Shown: positions 55,372 to 64,000 of the stretch, piece after piece
Position numbering within the stretch: position 1 is the first letter of the stretch
Layout of the letters: each line of letters opens with the position of its first letter
Assembly: GCF_024498355.1 (NCBI RefSeq)
Contig: NZ_CP101833.1
Location: 2,151,001-2,215,000 of the forward strand
Direction of reading: 5' to 3'
Origin: Bacillus pumilus
Lineage (GTDB): Bacteria > Bacillota > Bacilli > Bacillales > Bacillaceae
DNA: 64,000 nt
The notes under the pieces: generated by a model
Told to the model about the DNA's origin: nothing
What the model saw: the letters and a program-made list of their open reading frames with translations, nothing else
The model's database searches: none
Program-made: the position numbers and the translations under genes

Positions 55372-56494
55372 AACACTTACAAGCTTCCCATAATAGCCGC
55401 TTTGTTTTTTCATAAATGGAATCAAATTGATTCATGGAAAGAGGATTCTTCCCTAGACCAAGCTCCACTGTATAGCCCTCACTTTGAAATTGATAAATAA
55501 ACCAATCACGATAGCCTGCATAGCTATCAAGGTATTGAATCGGTTTGTAGCCGCTCACCTGTTCGAATCGTTTGACCGTATCTTTGGATATCGCTGGTTC
55601 GTGGCCAAGAAAGCCCCAGTATATCTCTTCTCCTTGTGTATGAAGGGCGATCAGCCGGTCAAAGCGCTTGCGTAACGCAAGATTTGCCATCGCTTTCGCT
55701 TCTGGTTCTGTTAACGGCTGATCACCAGGAAAATCCCTATAAGACGGCACCTTCGGCTGATTACGGTAGTATTCGATTTCCCAATAAGCAGGAAATTGAT
55801 TGTTTAAATCAACTCCTCGAATATTAGCTTTCCATTCTCTATAATCGGAAAACCCACCATTTAGCGATGTCAATTTTTCACTGCTTAGACCTAGTGATTC
55901 TGGGCCATTGCGAACCAAATCCACTCCATCTGGATTAACCATTGGCACGATGGATAGTGCGGTGGTTTGCAGTATATGAACCGCTTCATAATGTCTCGCT
56001 TGCACTGGATCAGACGCAGCTAAACAAAGGGATTTCAACCATTTTAATAAAACAGAGGTGGTGATCCATTCATTTGCATGAAAAGAGGCATTGAGATGAA
56101 TAGAATGTAAATGCTGAGCTGGCTCTGTCCGAATTTCATAAATAGGCGTATCAAGCACTGAATGACCAATCACACTGATATGAAGAAAAGGAAATACGGC
56201 TTTCAAATGTCTTAACTCTTCTTCTAATTGAGCACTATCGTATTCAAATGTTCCGTTGATCCAATCATCTGATTGCTGCAGCCGGTAAGGTGAAATAAAT
56301 CTCTGCAAATCACATATGGAATGAAATGCATGGGTACCTTCTGGGAATCTATACCCCGGTAAAAGAAGATGCTCGGTACTTGTTTGATTGGATAAATGGA
56401 AAGCCGCTTTCCCTATTCCAAGCTGCTTTGCCACATCATCCAGCTTAGCTTCATCCAGCTGCCATTCAATTTTTCCAAACGACGTTGTCTTCAT
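55370..56494 (-). CDS. yqgT: M14 gamma-D-glutamyl-meso-diaminopimelate peptidase
   Basis: This 374-residue zinc carboxypeptidase-like enzyme probably cleaves D-Glu-mDAP bonds in peptidoglycan peptides. Zinc ligands are in NASFHANEWITTSVLLKWL near residue 150 (His, Glu) and IALHTQGEEIYWGF near 270 (His). The catalytic Glu is in YTVELGLGKNPLSM near 345. There is no signal peptide, so it may recycle muropeptides in the cytoplasm. It has an ATG start with GGAGG. Confidence 0.9.
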   Translation of the reverse strand: MKTTSFGKIEWQLDEAKLDDVAKQLGIGKAAFHLSNQTSTEHLLLPGYRFPEGTHAFHSICDLQRFISPYRLQQSDDWINGTFEYDSAQLEEELRHLKAVFPFLHISVIGHSVLDTPIYEIRTEPAQHLHSIHLNASFHANEWITTSVLLKWLKSLCLAASDPVQARHYEAVHILQTTALSIVPMVNPDGVDLVRNGPESLGLSSEKLTSLNGGFSDYREWKANIRGVDLNNQFPAYWEIEYYRNQPKVPSYRDFPGDQPLTEPEAKAMANLALRKRFDRLIALHTQGEEIYWGFLGHEPAISKDTVKRFEQVSGYKPIQYLDSYAGYRDWFIYQFQSEGYTVELGLGKNPLSMNQFDSIYEKTKRLLWEACKC

Positions 56495-56530
56495 TTACAT
56501 CCCTCCTCTCATACTATATGAGCCAGCATG

Positions 56531-56570
56531 CAAAAAAGAAAACCTCTGCTTCTAAAATAGCAGAGGTTTT
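56531..56570 (-). terminator. Terminator of yqgS
   Basis: AAAACCTCTGC and GCAGAGGTTTT are exact 11-base complements around a 10-base loop. A T-rich run follows on the minus strand. It lies 9 bases after the yqgS stop. Confidence 0.9.
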
Positions 56571-56578
56571 CTCATACG

Positions 56579-58498
56579 TTAGGACGCCTTTTTCAGCTTA
56601 CTCTCATCTTCTTTTTTGGAAGGTGAATGGTCCGGGCTGCTCCGGTCATAAAATCTAAGGAGATCCCCGTAGATAATTTGATCAGAGAATTGAAGCTCTT
56701 GCTTTGCCTTTTCTTCATAAGACTGACAAACGGTTTCATCGTCTCTTGGCTCGCCCGTTTCTTTATTGTAGCAAACACCGTCTGTGAAAATGCTGTCCTT
56801 CGTAATAAAGCTTCCATCACGGAGCACTGTAAAGTCATTTGTATCTTTCGATAATAGGTCATGACCAAATTGAATTTGCTTACTTGTATCAATTCCTAGA
56901 AGGTTGAGTACAGTTGGACGGATATCCACCTGACCACCCACCGTATCAATTTCTTTTGGATTCTTATCCGTTATCCCTGGTATGTGTACAACAAACGGTA
57001 CTTTTTGAAGCTGCACTTCTTCAAATGGTGTAATCTCTTTATTTAAGAATTGTCCCATAGCTTCGTTATGGTTTTCTGAAATTCCGTAGTGATCCCCATA
57101 TAAAACAAAAATGGAGTTGTCGTATAAACCTGCTTCCTTCATCTTTTCAAAGAAAATCTTAAGTGCCTCATCCTGATAACGCACTGTAGGGAAGAACTTG
57201 TTTAACGTTTTGCTCTTAGAATCATATTCATCAATAAGCTTATCTTCTTCGTCTAGATCAAATGGAAAGTGATTCGTTAATGTAATCAATCTCGTATAGA
57301 AAGGCTGCGGGATAGACTTCATCAATTCCGCTGACTGCTCGAAGAACGGACCATCTTTCAATCCCCAGCCAACTGAGTTCTCTTCATTCACATCAAATGA
57401 GTTAATATCAAAAAACTTATCGTAGCCAAAGCTATCGTAGATCAGGTCACGGTTCCAGAAGCTTTTGTTATTCGCATGAATAACAGAAGAGTGATAGCCC
57501 TCATCCTTTAACAGCTCAGGTATGGCTGTATACTCATTACTTGGATTTGTAAAGAACACGGCCCCTCTTCCAAGTGAGTAGAGAGAATTATCAACAATAA
57601 ACTCTGAGTCAGAGGTTTTCCCTTGACCTGTTTGATGATAGAAATTGCTAAAGTTGTAACTTTTCTTGATTAATTTGTTCAAGAACGGGGTGATTTCTTT
57701 CCCATTCAATTTTTCGTTGACCACAAAGCTCTGAGTAGACTCAAGTGATACAAGAATGACATTTCGTCCTTTTGCTTGACCGAACGTTTTTTCGTTACGG
57801 TCGGTTTGATTCGCGCTTACATAGTTTTCAATTTCGGTTAAGTTATTGCTGTCAGCAAGAGCCCGTTGAGCGGACTGCTTCGATTGCAGAACCCCATCAT
57901 AAATATGGAAGTTATATAAGCTAATATTTTTCACTAGCATCTCACGGTCGAATGAACGAGTTAACAGTTCTGGTCTTTCAGTTTCAGCCAAGCCAAGGTT
58001 AAAGAAGAATGTGGCTGCCACAAATAAGTAATATGCTGCTCGTTCCTTTCGTGAAATGGTGACATCCGTTCTAAAGGAAGGCTGTTTTTTATAGAGCCAA
58101 ATTAAAATGATGATATCAACGAACATCAGCAAATCGACTGGTTCAATTAAAGAGGTAATACTTGACCCGAGGTCACCCATATTGTTTGTTTGAAATAGGA
58201 CGGGGATGGTTAGAAAATCACTATAGAATCGATAAAATACAATGTTGGCTAACAAAATGAATGTCAGGATAAAGCTCGTCACGATGATATATCGATTGCG
58301 ATTTTTTTCTTTAAAGAATAAACCGATACCGAAGATAAACAAGAGAAAGCTAAGCGGATTAATAAACAGGATAAACTCCTGCATGAAATTTTCAATTTTG
58401 ATATTAAAGCTAGATTTATAGATAACATAGGTTTTGACCCACATTAACAAAGTCGCAATCAGTAAAAATGACATCGCCTGTAATCTTTTCTTTCGCAT
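56579..58498 (-). CDS. yqgS: LtaS-family lipoteichoic acid synthase / primase YqgS
   Basis: This 639-residue protein has five membrane segments (about 8-25, 42-60, 70-92, 115-135 and 155-175). An extracellular sulfatase-like domain follows. The catalytic threonine is in [20 protein letters not shown] near residue 300; metal-site stretches are [26 protein letters not shown] and HVPGI. It transfers glycerol-phosphate from phosphatidylglycerol. I start at the ATG 7 bases after GGAGG; an upstream ATG would add nine residues. Confidence 0.94.
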   Translation of the reverse strand: MRKKRLQAMSFLLIATLLMWVKTYVIYKSSFNIKIENFMQEFILFINPLSFLLFIFGIGLFFKEKNRNRYIIVTSFILTFILLANIVFYRFYSDFLTIPVLFQTNNMGDLGSSITSLIEPVDLLMFVDIIILIWLYKKQPSFRTDVTISRKERAAYYLFVAATFFFNLGLAETERPELLTRSFDREMLVKNISLYNFHIYDGVLQSKQSAQRALADSNNLTEIENYVSANQTDRNEKTFGQAKGRNVILVSLESTQSFVVNEKLNGKEITPFLNKLIKKSYNFSNFYHQTGQGKTSDSEFIVDNSLYSLGRGAVFFTNPSNEYTAIPELLKDEGYHSSVIHANNKSFWNRDLIYDSFGYDKFFDINSFDVNEENSVGWGLKDGPFFEQSAELMKSIPQPFYTRLITLTNHFPFDLDEEDKLIDEYDSKSKTLNKFFPTVRYQDEALKIFFEKMKEAGLYDNSIFVLYGDHYGISENHNEAMGQFLNKEITPFEEVQLQKVPFVVHIPGITDKNPKEIDTVGGQVDIRPTVLNLLGIDTSKQIQFGHDLLSKDTNDFTVLRDGSFITKDSIFTDGVCYNKETGEPRDDETVCQSYEEKAKQELQFSDQIIYGDLLRFYDRSSPDHSPSKKEDESKLKKAS

Positions 58499-58710
58499 TG
58501 TAACCTCCTTATGCTTGACACGCACTCAGGTTAGGGGCATACCCTAATTATTGGTGCTTCTTCAAAAACAACTAAAATATATCTTATCCTGTCTGTGCTG
58601 GAAAATCAATGTCTTTTTCCCCATGACAAACTTATGAATATGCTAAACATTCAATTTCATGCCCATATATCGCTTTTTTTAATAAAAATGACATCATTAT
58701 GACTTTTTGT

Positions 58711-59664
58711 TCAAGACAGCCATTTATTTTTTGCCATCCATGCCCCGCCGATCACACCTGCATCGTTTCCAAGTGCTGCAATGACAACCTCGACATCTTC
58801 AGCACAAGGCGGGAATGCATGATGTTTGACCACGTGCTCTACTTTACTGCGAAGAAGCTCTCCTGCTTTAGAAACACCACCGCCAATGACGATCTTTGTT
58901 GGGTTTAAAGCACTAGCAAGATTCGCTAGGACAAGTCCAAGGTGGGTCGTCACTTCTTCTACGACACGCATTCCAAGATTATCTCCGTTTTCTGCCGCCT
59001 GAAACACATCCTTTGCAGACAGCGAAGCGAGCGTCCCAAGTGAGGATGTATGCTGCTCGGTTTCTAATTTATCCTTTGCAAGCCGGACGATGCCGGTGGC
59101 AGACGCAATGGTTTCAATACAGCCTGTTCTTCCGCAGTTACACGGTGCTCCTTGAAATGGAACTGCACAAATATGGCCAATTTCTCCGCCAGCACCTGTT
59201 TCACCTTGAACAACCTCCCCATTTACGATAATGCCGCCGCCAACACCCGTTCCAAGTGTGACCATAAAGATGTTTTTTGCACCATCTCCTGCACCCTTCC
59301 ACATTTCACCGAGTGCAGCAATGTTCGCATCATTTTCAATTACTGATGGAAGTCCCGTTTCGGCCTCTAAGTGATCTTTCAAAGGATAGTTTGTCCAGCC
59401 CAAATTCGTTGTTTTATAGACGATTCCGGATACTTTATCGACGGGTCCAGGTGCTCCCATTCCTATACCAATGAGAGCCGATTTTGGCATACTGATCTCA
59501 ACCAGTTTATGATCAATTGATTTCGCAATATCGACTGTGATCGTCTGCCCAGATTTATCCGTAGGAATCTCCCACTTATGCTGAATCTCACCATATAGAT
59601 TAATGAACGCAAGCTTAATTGTCGTACCGCCAAGATCAACCCCTACAAACCAATCCCCTGTCAT
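58711..59664 (-). CDS. glcK: Glucokinase (ROK family)
   Basis: This 317-residue ROK kinase phosphorylates glucose. It has the ATP motif [19 protein letters not shown] at the start, the catalytic Asp in [19 protein letters not shown] near residue 105 and the zinc site [19 protein letters not shown] near 175. The C-terminus has [12 protein letters not shown]. It has an ATG start with GGAGG. yqgQ precedes it by 13 bases, as in B. subtilis (yqgR). Confidence 0.97.
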   Translation of the reverse strand: MTGDWFVGVDLGGTTIKLAFINLYGEIQHKWEIPTDKSGQTITVDIAKSIDHKLVEISMPKSALIGIGMGAPGPVDKVSGIVYKTTNLGWTNYPLKDHLEAETGLPSVIENDANIAALGEMWKGAGDGAKNIFMVTLGTGVGGGIIVNGEVVQGETGAGGEIGHICAVPFQGAPCNCGRTGCIETIASATGIVRLAKDKLETEQHTSSLGTLASLSAKDVFQAAENGDNLGMRVVEEVTTHLGLVLANLASALNPTKIVIGGGVSKAGELLRSKVEHVVKHHAFPPCAEDVEVVIAALGNDAGVIGGAWMAKNKWLS

Positions 59665-59677
59665 ATGCCCTCCACCT

Positions 59678-59881
59678 TCACATTGTTTTTCTATTTAATT
59701 TGGCCAATTCCATTTGAAGAATGGCCATTGCGTTTGACCATTCGTTTCGGTCTATGATTCCCGATGTATACATTTCCTTCAATTCATCTGCCATAAATTC
59801 TAACTCCACTTCACGATCTCCGAAATACACATAATTTCCAAATCTCATGAGCAGCTGCTGTACATCATATAACGTTTTCAT
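59678..59881 (-). CDS. yqgQ: Small helical protein YqgQ
   Basis: This 67-residue protein matches the YqgQ family ([20 protein letters not shown] and [20 protein letters not shown]). Its fold is a small helical bundle. The function is unknown. I start at the ATG 6 bases after GGTGG; a start seven codons earlier would add MKEMVEI. It lies between gluP and glcK, in one probable operon. Confidence 0.9.
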   Translation of the reverse strand: MKTLYDVQQLLMRFGNYVYFGDREVELEFMADELKEMYTSGIIDRNEWSNAMAILQMELAKLNRKTM

Positions 59882-59951
59882 TATTTCCACCATTTCTTTC
59901 AATCAACAGATAGGATAAGCGTATTCATAAATGCGCTTTCAGTCAAGTCAT

Positions 59952-61490
59952 TCAACGTGTTTGAGTATTTTCGATATATTGTTTCAGCTTTAAAAATTGA
60001 TCATTTTCAGGATCTTGTTTTAACGCTTTCTCAATTAGACTTTCTGCTTTTGCTGTTTCCCCTTTTTCTACGTACAACAATGATAAATGATACAGTTTAT
60101 TCGGTTCATTTGGATCTTTTTCGAGCGACTTTTGCAAAAATTGTACCGCCTTGTCAAGGTGACCCATCTGTGCTTCAGAGAGTGCATATATATGAAGTGC
60201 TTCAGCTGATGCATTCTTTTGGTACACATATTCCTCTAGACGTTTATTTGCTTCGCTATAGTTCTTATCATCAAATAAACTCGCTGCCTCACTTGTTGCC
60301 GCTGCTTCCTTTTGATCGTCGGAATGAAATCCTGTATACAATCCAAAACCACCAATAAGCAGAAGGAGAAGACTGGCAAGAAGCATTTTGACAGGCTGCA
60401 GCTGTTTAGGCAGGCGGACAGCTAAGGCTGCTAAAAAACCGCCAACAAGGCCGCCAAGGTGACCGGCATTATCAATACCTGATACGGTGAACCCTATTCC
60501 TAAGTTGATCAAGATGATCACAATAATATTTGTCCCCATCGTCCGAAAGAAAAGCTTGCGGTTAGAGATCGCTAAATATAACAGTGCGCCTAAACAGCCA
60601 AAGATCGCGCCTGATGCACCGGCTGCGATCGCCGTATTAAACAGAAAGCTCGCAATTGAGCCAAATATGCCGGACACCAAATAGATGAGCAAAAATCTTC
60701 CTGACCCATAAATTCTCTCAACAGCCGCACCAACGGACCAAAGAGCAAATGTATTGAAGAGTAAATGCGTCAAGCCAATGTGTAAAAACATCGGTGTAAT
60801 CAGGCGCCACCATTCACCATCTAAGATCAGTACATTATTTTTAGCACCAAACGCAGTTAAAGTTGCCGTATTTGTACTTCCGCCAGACAGCTCAAGTAAA
60901 AGAAACATGACAACTTGAACAGCGATTAGCAAGTAGGTGAAAATCGGTCTGCCATTTTGAAAAACGGCCCGTTCTCGTTCCCGCTGCTTTTCCTGGTCGT
61001 CAAACGCCTGTAGCACGTTCATTTTAAGCTGCACGGCATCTTCAGCTGTATCTGTCTTCGCCTCTTCTACATCAACTGAAAGTGATGTATTCAGCCATTT
61101 TTGCAGCTCGTGCACATCGTTTTGAAGAGCTTCTTCATTGAATAAAACAGGTGTAATTGTCACCTTTTGTTTTTTATACGGCTGACCGTTTATATCTTTC
61201 CAAACATCTACTGGATCGTCAGCTGTAAATTGAAGCTGCAAGAGATGGAGAGATCGTTTACGCATGGCTTCTCTCAGCTGATTCATCCGAAACGTCTGCT
61301 CTTCAATATCTCGAACGATCTCCTGTCTAAAGTTCACATCTTTTCTATATAGACGGATGAGATCATACCCTGAGTTTCGTGGTGCTTCAAAAAATATTTC
61401 ATCTTCTGGGTAAGGACTTTGAATCATCTCATATCCTTTTTGTCTTAGTTCATCAACAACTCGCCAAAATAGACTATCTATGACATTCAT
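59952..61490 (-). CDS. gluP: Rhomboid intramembrane protease GluP
   Basis: This 512-residue protein has an N-terminal soluble domain (1-175) and a rhomboid domain with about seven membrane segments (180-380). Its catalytic Ser is in AAGASGAIFGCLGALL near residue 290 and its His in GIDNAGHLGGLVGG near 340. HIGLTHLLFNTFALWSVG is also typical. C-terminal TPR repeats (about 405-505) follow. It cleaves membrane proteins such as MgtE in B. subtilis. It has an ATG start. Confidence 0.96.
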   Translation of the reverse strand: MNVIDSLFWRVVDELRQKGYEMIQSPYPEDEIFFEAPRNSGYDLIRLYRKDVNFRQEIVRDIEEQTFRMNQLREAMRKRSLHLLQLQFTADDPVDVWKDINGQPYKKQKVTITPVLFNEEALQNDVHELQKWLNTSLSVDVEEAKTDTAEDAVQLKMNVLQAFDDQEKQRERERAVFQNGRPIFTYLLIAVQVVMFLLLELSGGSTNTATLTAFGAKNNVLILDGEWWRLITPMFLHIGLTHLLFNTFALWSVGAAVERIYGSGRFLLIYLVSGIFGSIASFLFNTAIAAGASGAIFGCLGALLYLAISNRKLFFRTMGTNIIVIILINLGIGFTVSGIDNAGHLGGLVGGFLAALAVRLPKQLQPVKMLLASLLLLLIGGFGLYTGFHSDDQKEAAATSEAASLFDDKNYSEANKRLEEYVYQKNASAEALHIYALSEAQMGHLDKAVQFLQKSLEKDPNEPNKLYHLSLLYVEKGETAKAESLIEKALKQDPENDQFLKLKQYIENTQTR

Positions 61491-61551
61491 TTATTCGCGC
61501 TCCATTTTTTACATTATTATAACAAGAATCATTCTTATCCGCATTTCTGAA

Positions 61552-61579
61552 CAAAAAAATCCCGGCTTTTGCGGGATTA
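61552..61579 (-). terminator. Terminator between yqgO and gluP
   Basis: AATCCCG and CGGGATT pair around CAAAAGC, followed by seven T on the minus strand. It overlaps the yqgO stop. Confidence 0.85.
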
Positions 61580-61750
61580 GAATGCTTGGCGAATAAATTT
61601 CGTCCGAAAATATGGGATTTTCATCAGCCACTTAATAAAAAAGTGACGCACTTGATTTTGACCTAAGATCAAATTCATCAGCCGATAACGATTTTGCACG
61701 AGAACGAATGCAAACAGTGTGAACACAATGCTCCAAATCATTTTATTCAT
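61577..61750 (-). CDS. yqgO: Small membrane protein YqgO
   Basis: This 57-residue protein has one membrane segment (MIWSIVFTLFAFVLVQNRYR) and a basic tail (FFIKWLMKIPYFRTKFIRQAF). I start at the ATG 7 bases after AGGAGGG; further in-frame codons upstream lack a site. It occupies the yqgO position between yqgN and gluP. The function is unknown. Confidence 0.8.
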   Translation of the reverse strand: MNKMIWSIVFTLFAFVLVQNRYRLMNLILGQNQVRHFFIKWLMKIPYFRTKFIRQAF

Positions 61751-61856
61751 GATATTCCCTCCTATGTTCGTATCGTGGCTTAAATAGGATTTGTTTATAC
61801 ATGAACAGCCTTTTTTATCGGAAGTGATCACCTTTCCTATGGTAAAACGTCATCAA

Positions 61857-61885
61857 CAAAAAAAGTCCGCTCTTATGCGTAAGCA
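61857..61885 (-). terminator. Terminator of yqgN
   Basis: AAAAGTCCGC and GCGGACTTTT form a 10-bp stem, followed by a T-rich run on the minus strand. It lies just after yqgN. Confidence 0.88.
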
Positions 61886-61893
61886 GCGGACTT

Positions 61894-62454
61894 TTACTCA
61901 TGATATAACGGACCTTTCTCACTGACAATCATAGACACCCGTATGTCGTGCGTTTCAGCCGGAACATGCTCTATTTGCTGGACAGACAGACAAAGAGCAA
62001 GTGTTACGCCGTGATAGTCAGCTAAGAAACGGTCAAAATAACCGCCACCGTATCCAATACGGTAGCCTTGCTGATCGAAGCATACCCCAGGAACAATCAC
62101 CAAATCGATCGCTTTTTTATGTACAGCTGCCGATGTTTCAGGGTCTGGTTCTGATAGCCCAAAGTACCTGGATGTCATCTTCGTTTGCGGTGTATATTCA
62201 TAAAACGTCATCTCTTTCGTTTCCGGGAAACAGGTTGGTACGCACACTGTTTTACCTTCCTCCCACGCCTTATCAATCAGAGGTCTTGTAGGTACCTCTT
62301 TTCCTCTAGACATGGTCAGCGCAATCGTTTTCGCCTGTTTCCATGCGGTTAATTGAAACAGATGCTCATATAGTAAAGTCGTGTTTTGTTTAAATTCCTC
62401 AGAACTCATCTGCTCAAGCTTTGCTAATGTTTGACGCCGAAGCTCTTTTTTCAC
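61894..62454 (-). CDS. yqgN: 5-formyltetrahydrofolate cyclo-ligase
   Basis: This 186-residue enzyme turns 5-formyl-THF into 5,10-methenyl-THF with ATP. It has KKELRRQTLAKLEQMSSEEF, the phosphate region IALTMSRGKEVPT, and the family C-terminal motif FDQQGYRIGYGGGYFDRFLA. I prefer the GTG 9 bases after GGGAG (MKKELRR); the ATG three codons earlier touches the ribosome site. It follows rpmGA. Confidence 0.95.
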   Translation of the reverse strand: MKKELRRQTLAKLEQMSSEEFKQNTTLLYEHLFQLTAWKQAKTIALTMSRGKEVPTRPLIDKAWEEGKTVCVPTCFPETKEMTFYEYTPQTKMTSRYFGLSEPDPETSAAVHKKAIDLVIVPGVCFDQQGYRIGYGGGYFDRFLADYHGVTLALCLSVQQIEHVPAETHDIRVSMIVSEKGPLYHE

Positions 62455-62473
62455 AAGGATCATCTCCCATCAT

Positions 62474-62502
62474 AAAAAAACAGCAGGAAAATTCCCTGCT
62501 GC

Positions 62503-62504
<2 letters not shown>
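62474..62504 (-). terminator. Terminator of rpmGA
   Basis: AGCAGCAGGGAA and TTCCTGCTG-type arms form a stem on the minus strand, followed by seven T. It overlaps the rpmGA stop codon. Confidence 0.88.
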
Positions 62505-63101
<597 letters not shown>

Positions 63102-63449
63102 ATGGAAATTGCAATTATCGGATTGCTTGTTGTCAGTATTGTACTGATCGCATTCTCATATTTTCAAAGAGAACCGATTAAAGAAGTCGAGCAGGAACTT
63201 GAAACACTTCAACTATCTGCAATGCAAGAAATCTATAAACTGAAAAAGAAAATGAAAGTCCTTGAAGAAGAATTGCTTGAAACAAACATCGTTGTCCGCA
63301 AGCATTCAGAAATTGATCCATCTATCGCAAGACAAATCATTTCAAAGCATCAAAATGGCATGTCTCCTGAGGCGATAGCACGCGCTGAGCATGTGTCTGT
63401 AGAAGATGTCAACATGATCATTAAAGACAACGAGAGGGTGCTTGTATGA
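63102..63449 (+). CDS. yqzD: Membrane-anchored coiled-coil protein YqzD
   Basis: This 115-residue protein has one membrane segment (about 2-19) and a coiled coil (24-70: EVEQELETLQLSAMQEIYKL, KKKMKVLEEELLETN). A short helical C-terminal part follows with EAIARAEHVSVEDVNMIIKD, which looks like a helix-turn-helix. It matches B. subtilis YqzD by position. The function is unknown. The ATG has AAAGGTGATG upstream, and the gene overlaps yqzC by four bases. Confidence 0.87.
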   Translation: MEIAIIGLLVVSIVLIAFSYFQREPIKEVEQELETLQLSAMQEIYKLKKKMKVLEEELLETNIVVRKHSEIDPSIARQIISKHQNGMSPEAIARAEHVSVEDVNMIIKDNERVLV

Positions 63450-63946
63450 CGAAAAAAAGCATCCAAACGTTCGCAGCAGGTATGATTCTTGCCACTGGCG
63501 TTCTGGCCATCGTGTTTTTCCTCACAGGAAAAGATGAAGCAGCAGCTGATTCTACGACAAAAGAAACCCTCGCAGCGAAAGTGACAGACACTGACGTGAA
63601 AAATTATTTAGACTCTAAGAAAGAAGTATCCGTCAGCCGCGAAACGTATCAGCAGCTTCTTGATTATAAAGAAAAAGCGCTGAAAGCGAACGAAGACGGC
63701 GATTCTAAGAGCGATAAACAAACAACGGACAAGTCAAAAGGCAAATCGGTTAAATTCGTGATTAAAAACGGTATGAGCACAAGTGATGTTTCAGACATGC
63801 TTGAAAAAGACGGAATCATTAACTCGTCTAAAGATTTTAATGATTACGTGATTGACGCAGGCTACCATAAAGAAATTCGTGCCGGCAAATTCAATTTAAA
63901 AACAGGAATGACATTCAAACAAATCGTCAAAGCCTTAACAAAATAA
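63446..63946 (+). CDS. yqzC: YqzC, membrane protein with MltG-like LysM-type domain
   Basis: This 166-residue protein has an N-terminal membrane segment (about 8-27), an acidic/lysine linker (80-100) and a C-terminal domain. The domain has KFVIKNGMSTSDVSDMLEKDG and IRAGKFNLKTGMTFKQIVKAL, like the LysM-like part of endolytic transglycosylase MltG but without its catalytic region. It could bind peptidoglycan (inference). The ATG overlaps the yqzD stop (ATGA). Confidence 0.85.
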   Translation: MTKKSIQTFAAGMILATGVLAIVFFLTGKDEAAADSTTKETLAAKVTDTDVKNYLDSKKEVSVSRETYQQLLDYKEKALKANEDGDSKSDKQTTDKSKGKSVKFVIKNGMSTSDVSDMLEKDGIINSSKDFNDYVIDAGYHKEIRAGKFNLKTGMTFKQIVKALTK

Positions 63947-63954
63947 CATCTAAA

Positions 63955-63990
63955 ATCCCCTGGCGGCGCTGACCTCCAGGGGATGTTTAT
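63955..63990 (+). terminator. Terminator of yqzD-yqzC
   Basis: ATCCCCTGG and CCAGGGGAT form a 9-bp stem with a 12-base loop, followed by GTTTATT. The T-run is weak. Confidence 0.7.
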
Positions 63991-64000
63991 TATCCAAATC

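Overview
The window comes from a low-GC, spore-forming Bacillus. It carries spo0A, spoIVB, the eight-gene spoIIIA operon, sinI/sinR, tapA-sipW-tasA, the comG operon and mgsR in the order known from the Bacillus subtilis region from bkd to pst. The proteins are diverged from B. subtilis, TapA is short, and there is a rap-phr pair plus an MFS gene that I do not remember at these places in B. subtilis. This points to a relative such as the B. pumilus/safensis/altitudinis group (inference; no search was run).

Layout: 1-5.2 kb holds the branched-chain amino acid degradation operon (ptb, bcd, buk; minus strand) with its sigma-54 activator BkdR. It has a textbook -24/-12 promoter and repeated TGCA-N6-TGCA sites. 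5.3-6.3 kb has yqzF and a glycerophosphodiester phosphodiesterase. 6.4-7.6 kb is a rap-phr quorum cassette next to spo0A. 8-10.4 kb is spo0A and spoIVB. 10.6-22.2 kb is a long run of minus-strand housekeeping genes: accB-accC, yqhY, nusB, folD, xseA-xseB, ispA, dxs, tlyA, ahrC and recN. 22.4-27.6 kb is spoIIIAA-AH behind a sigma-E type promoter. 27.7-35.8 kb carries yqhV, efp, yqhT, aroQ, yqhR, yqhQ-yqhP, yqhO, mntR, lipM and yqhL. 35.9-40.1 kb is the glycine cleavage operon behind a tandem glycine riboswitch. 40.3-42.8 kb is a SNF2-like helicase pair. 43-45.7 kb is the biofilm switch (sinI, sinR) and matrix operon. 46.2-50.4 kb is yqzE and comG. 50.6-64 kb holds rsbRD, tRNA-Gln, mgsR, the small yqg genes, an MFS transporter, yqgT, an LtaS-family enzyme, glcK, yqgQ, the rhomboid protease gene gluP, yqgO, yqgN, rpmGA, yqzD and yqzC.

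The most unusual signal is a pair of 175-bp elements (28136-28310 and 33658-33832), about 95% identical and in opposite orientation. Each sits exactly at the edge of a transcription terminator hairpin, and the whole hairpin (27 or 30 bp) is duplicated on the other side. The hairpin sequences differ between the two loci, so they are target duplications and not part of the element. The element has imperfect terminal inverted repeats and strong internal hairpins. It looks like a non-autonomous mobile element that targets terminators and leaves a terminator hairpin on both sides.

Other points of note are a 36-residue Phr gene hidden between rap and its terminator, a perfect Spo0A box in the rap promoter, a spoIIIAD gene with no ATG/GTG/TTG at its expected start, and SinR operator pairs at the tapA promoter. 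Functional links in the region include the phosphorelay (spo0A, rap-phr), sporulation engulfment and forespore signalling (spoIIIA, spoIVB), biofilm control (sinI/sinR/tapA), competence (comG) and the general stress response (rsbRD, mgsR).
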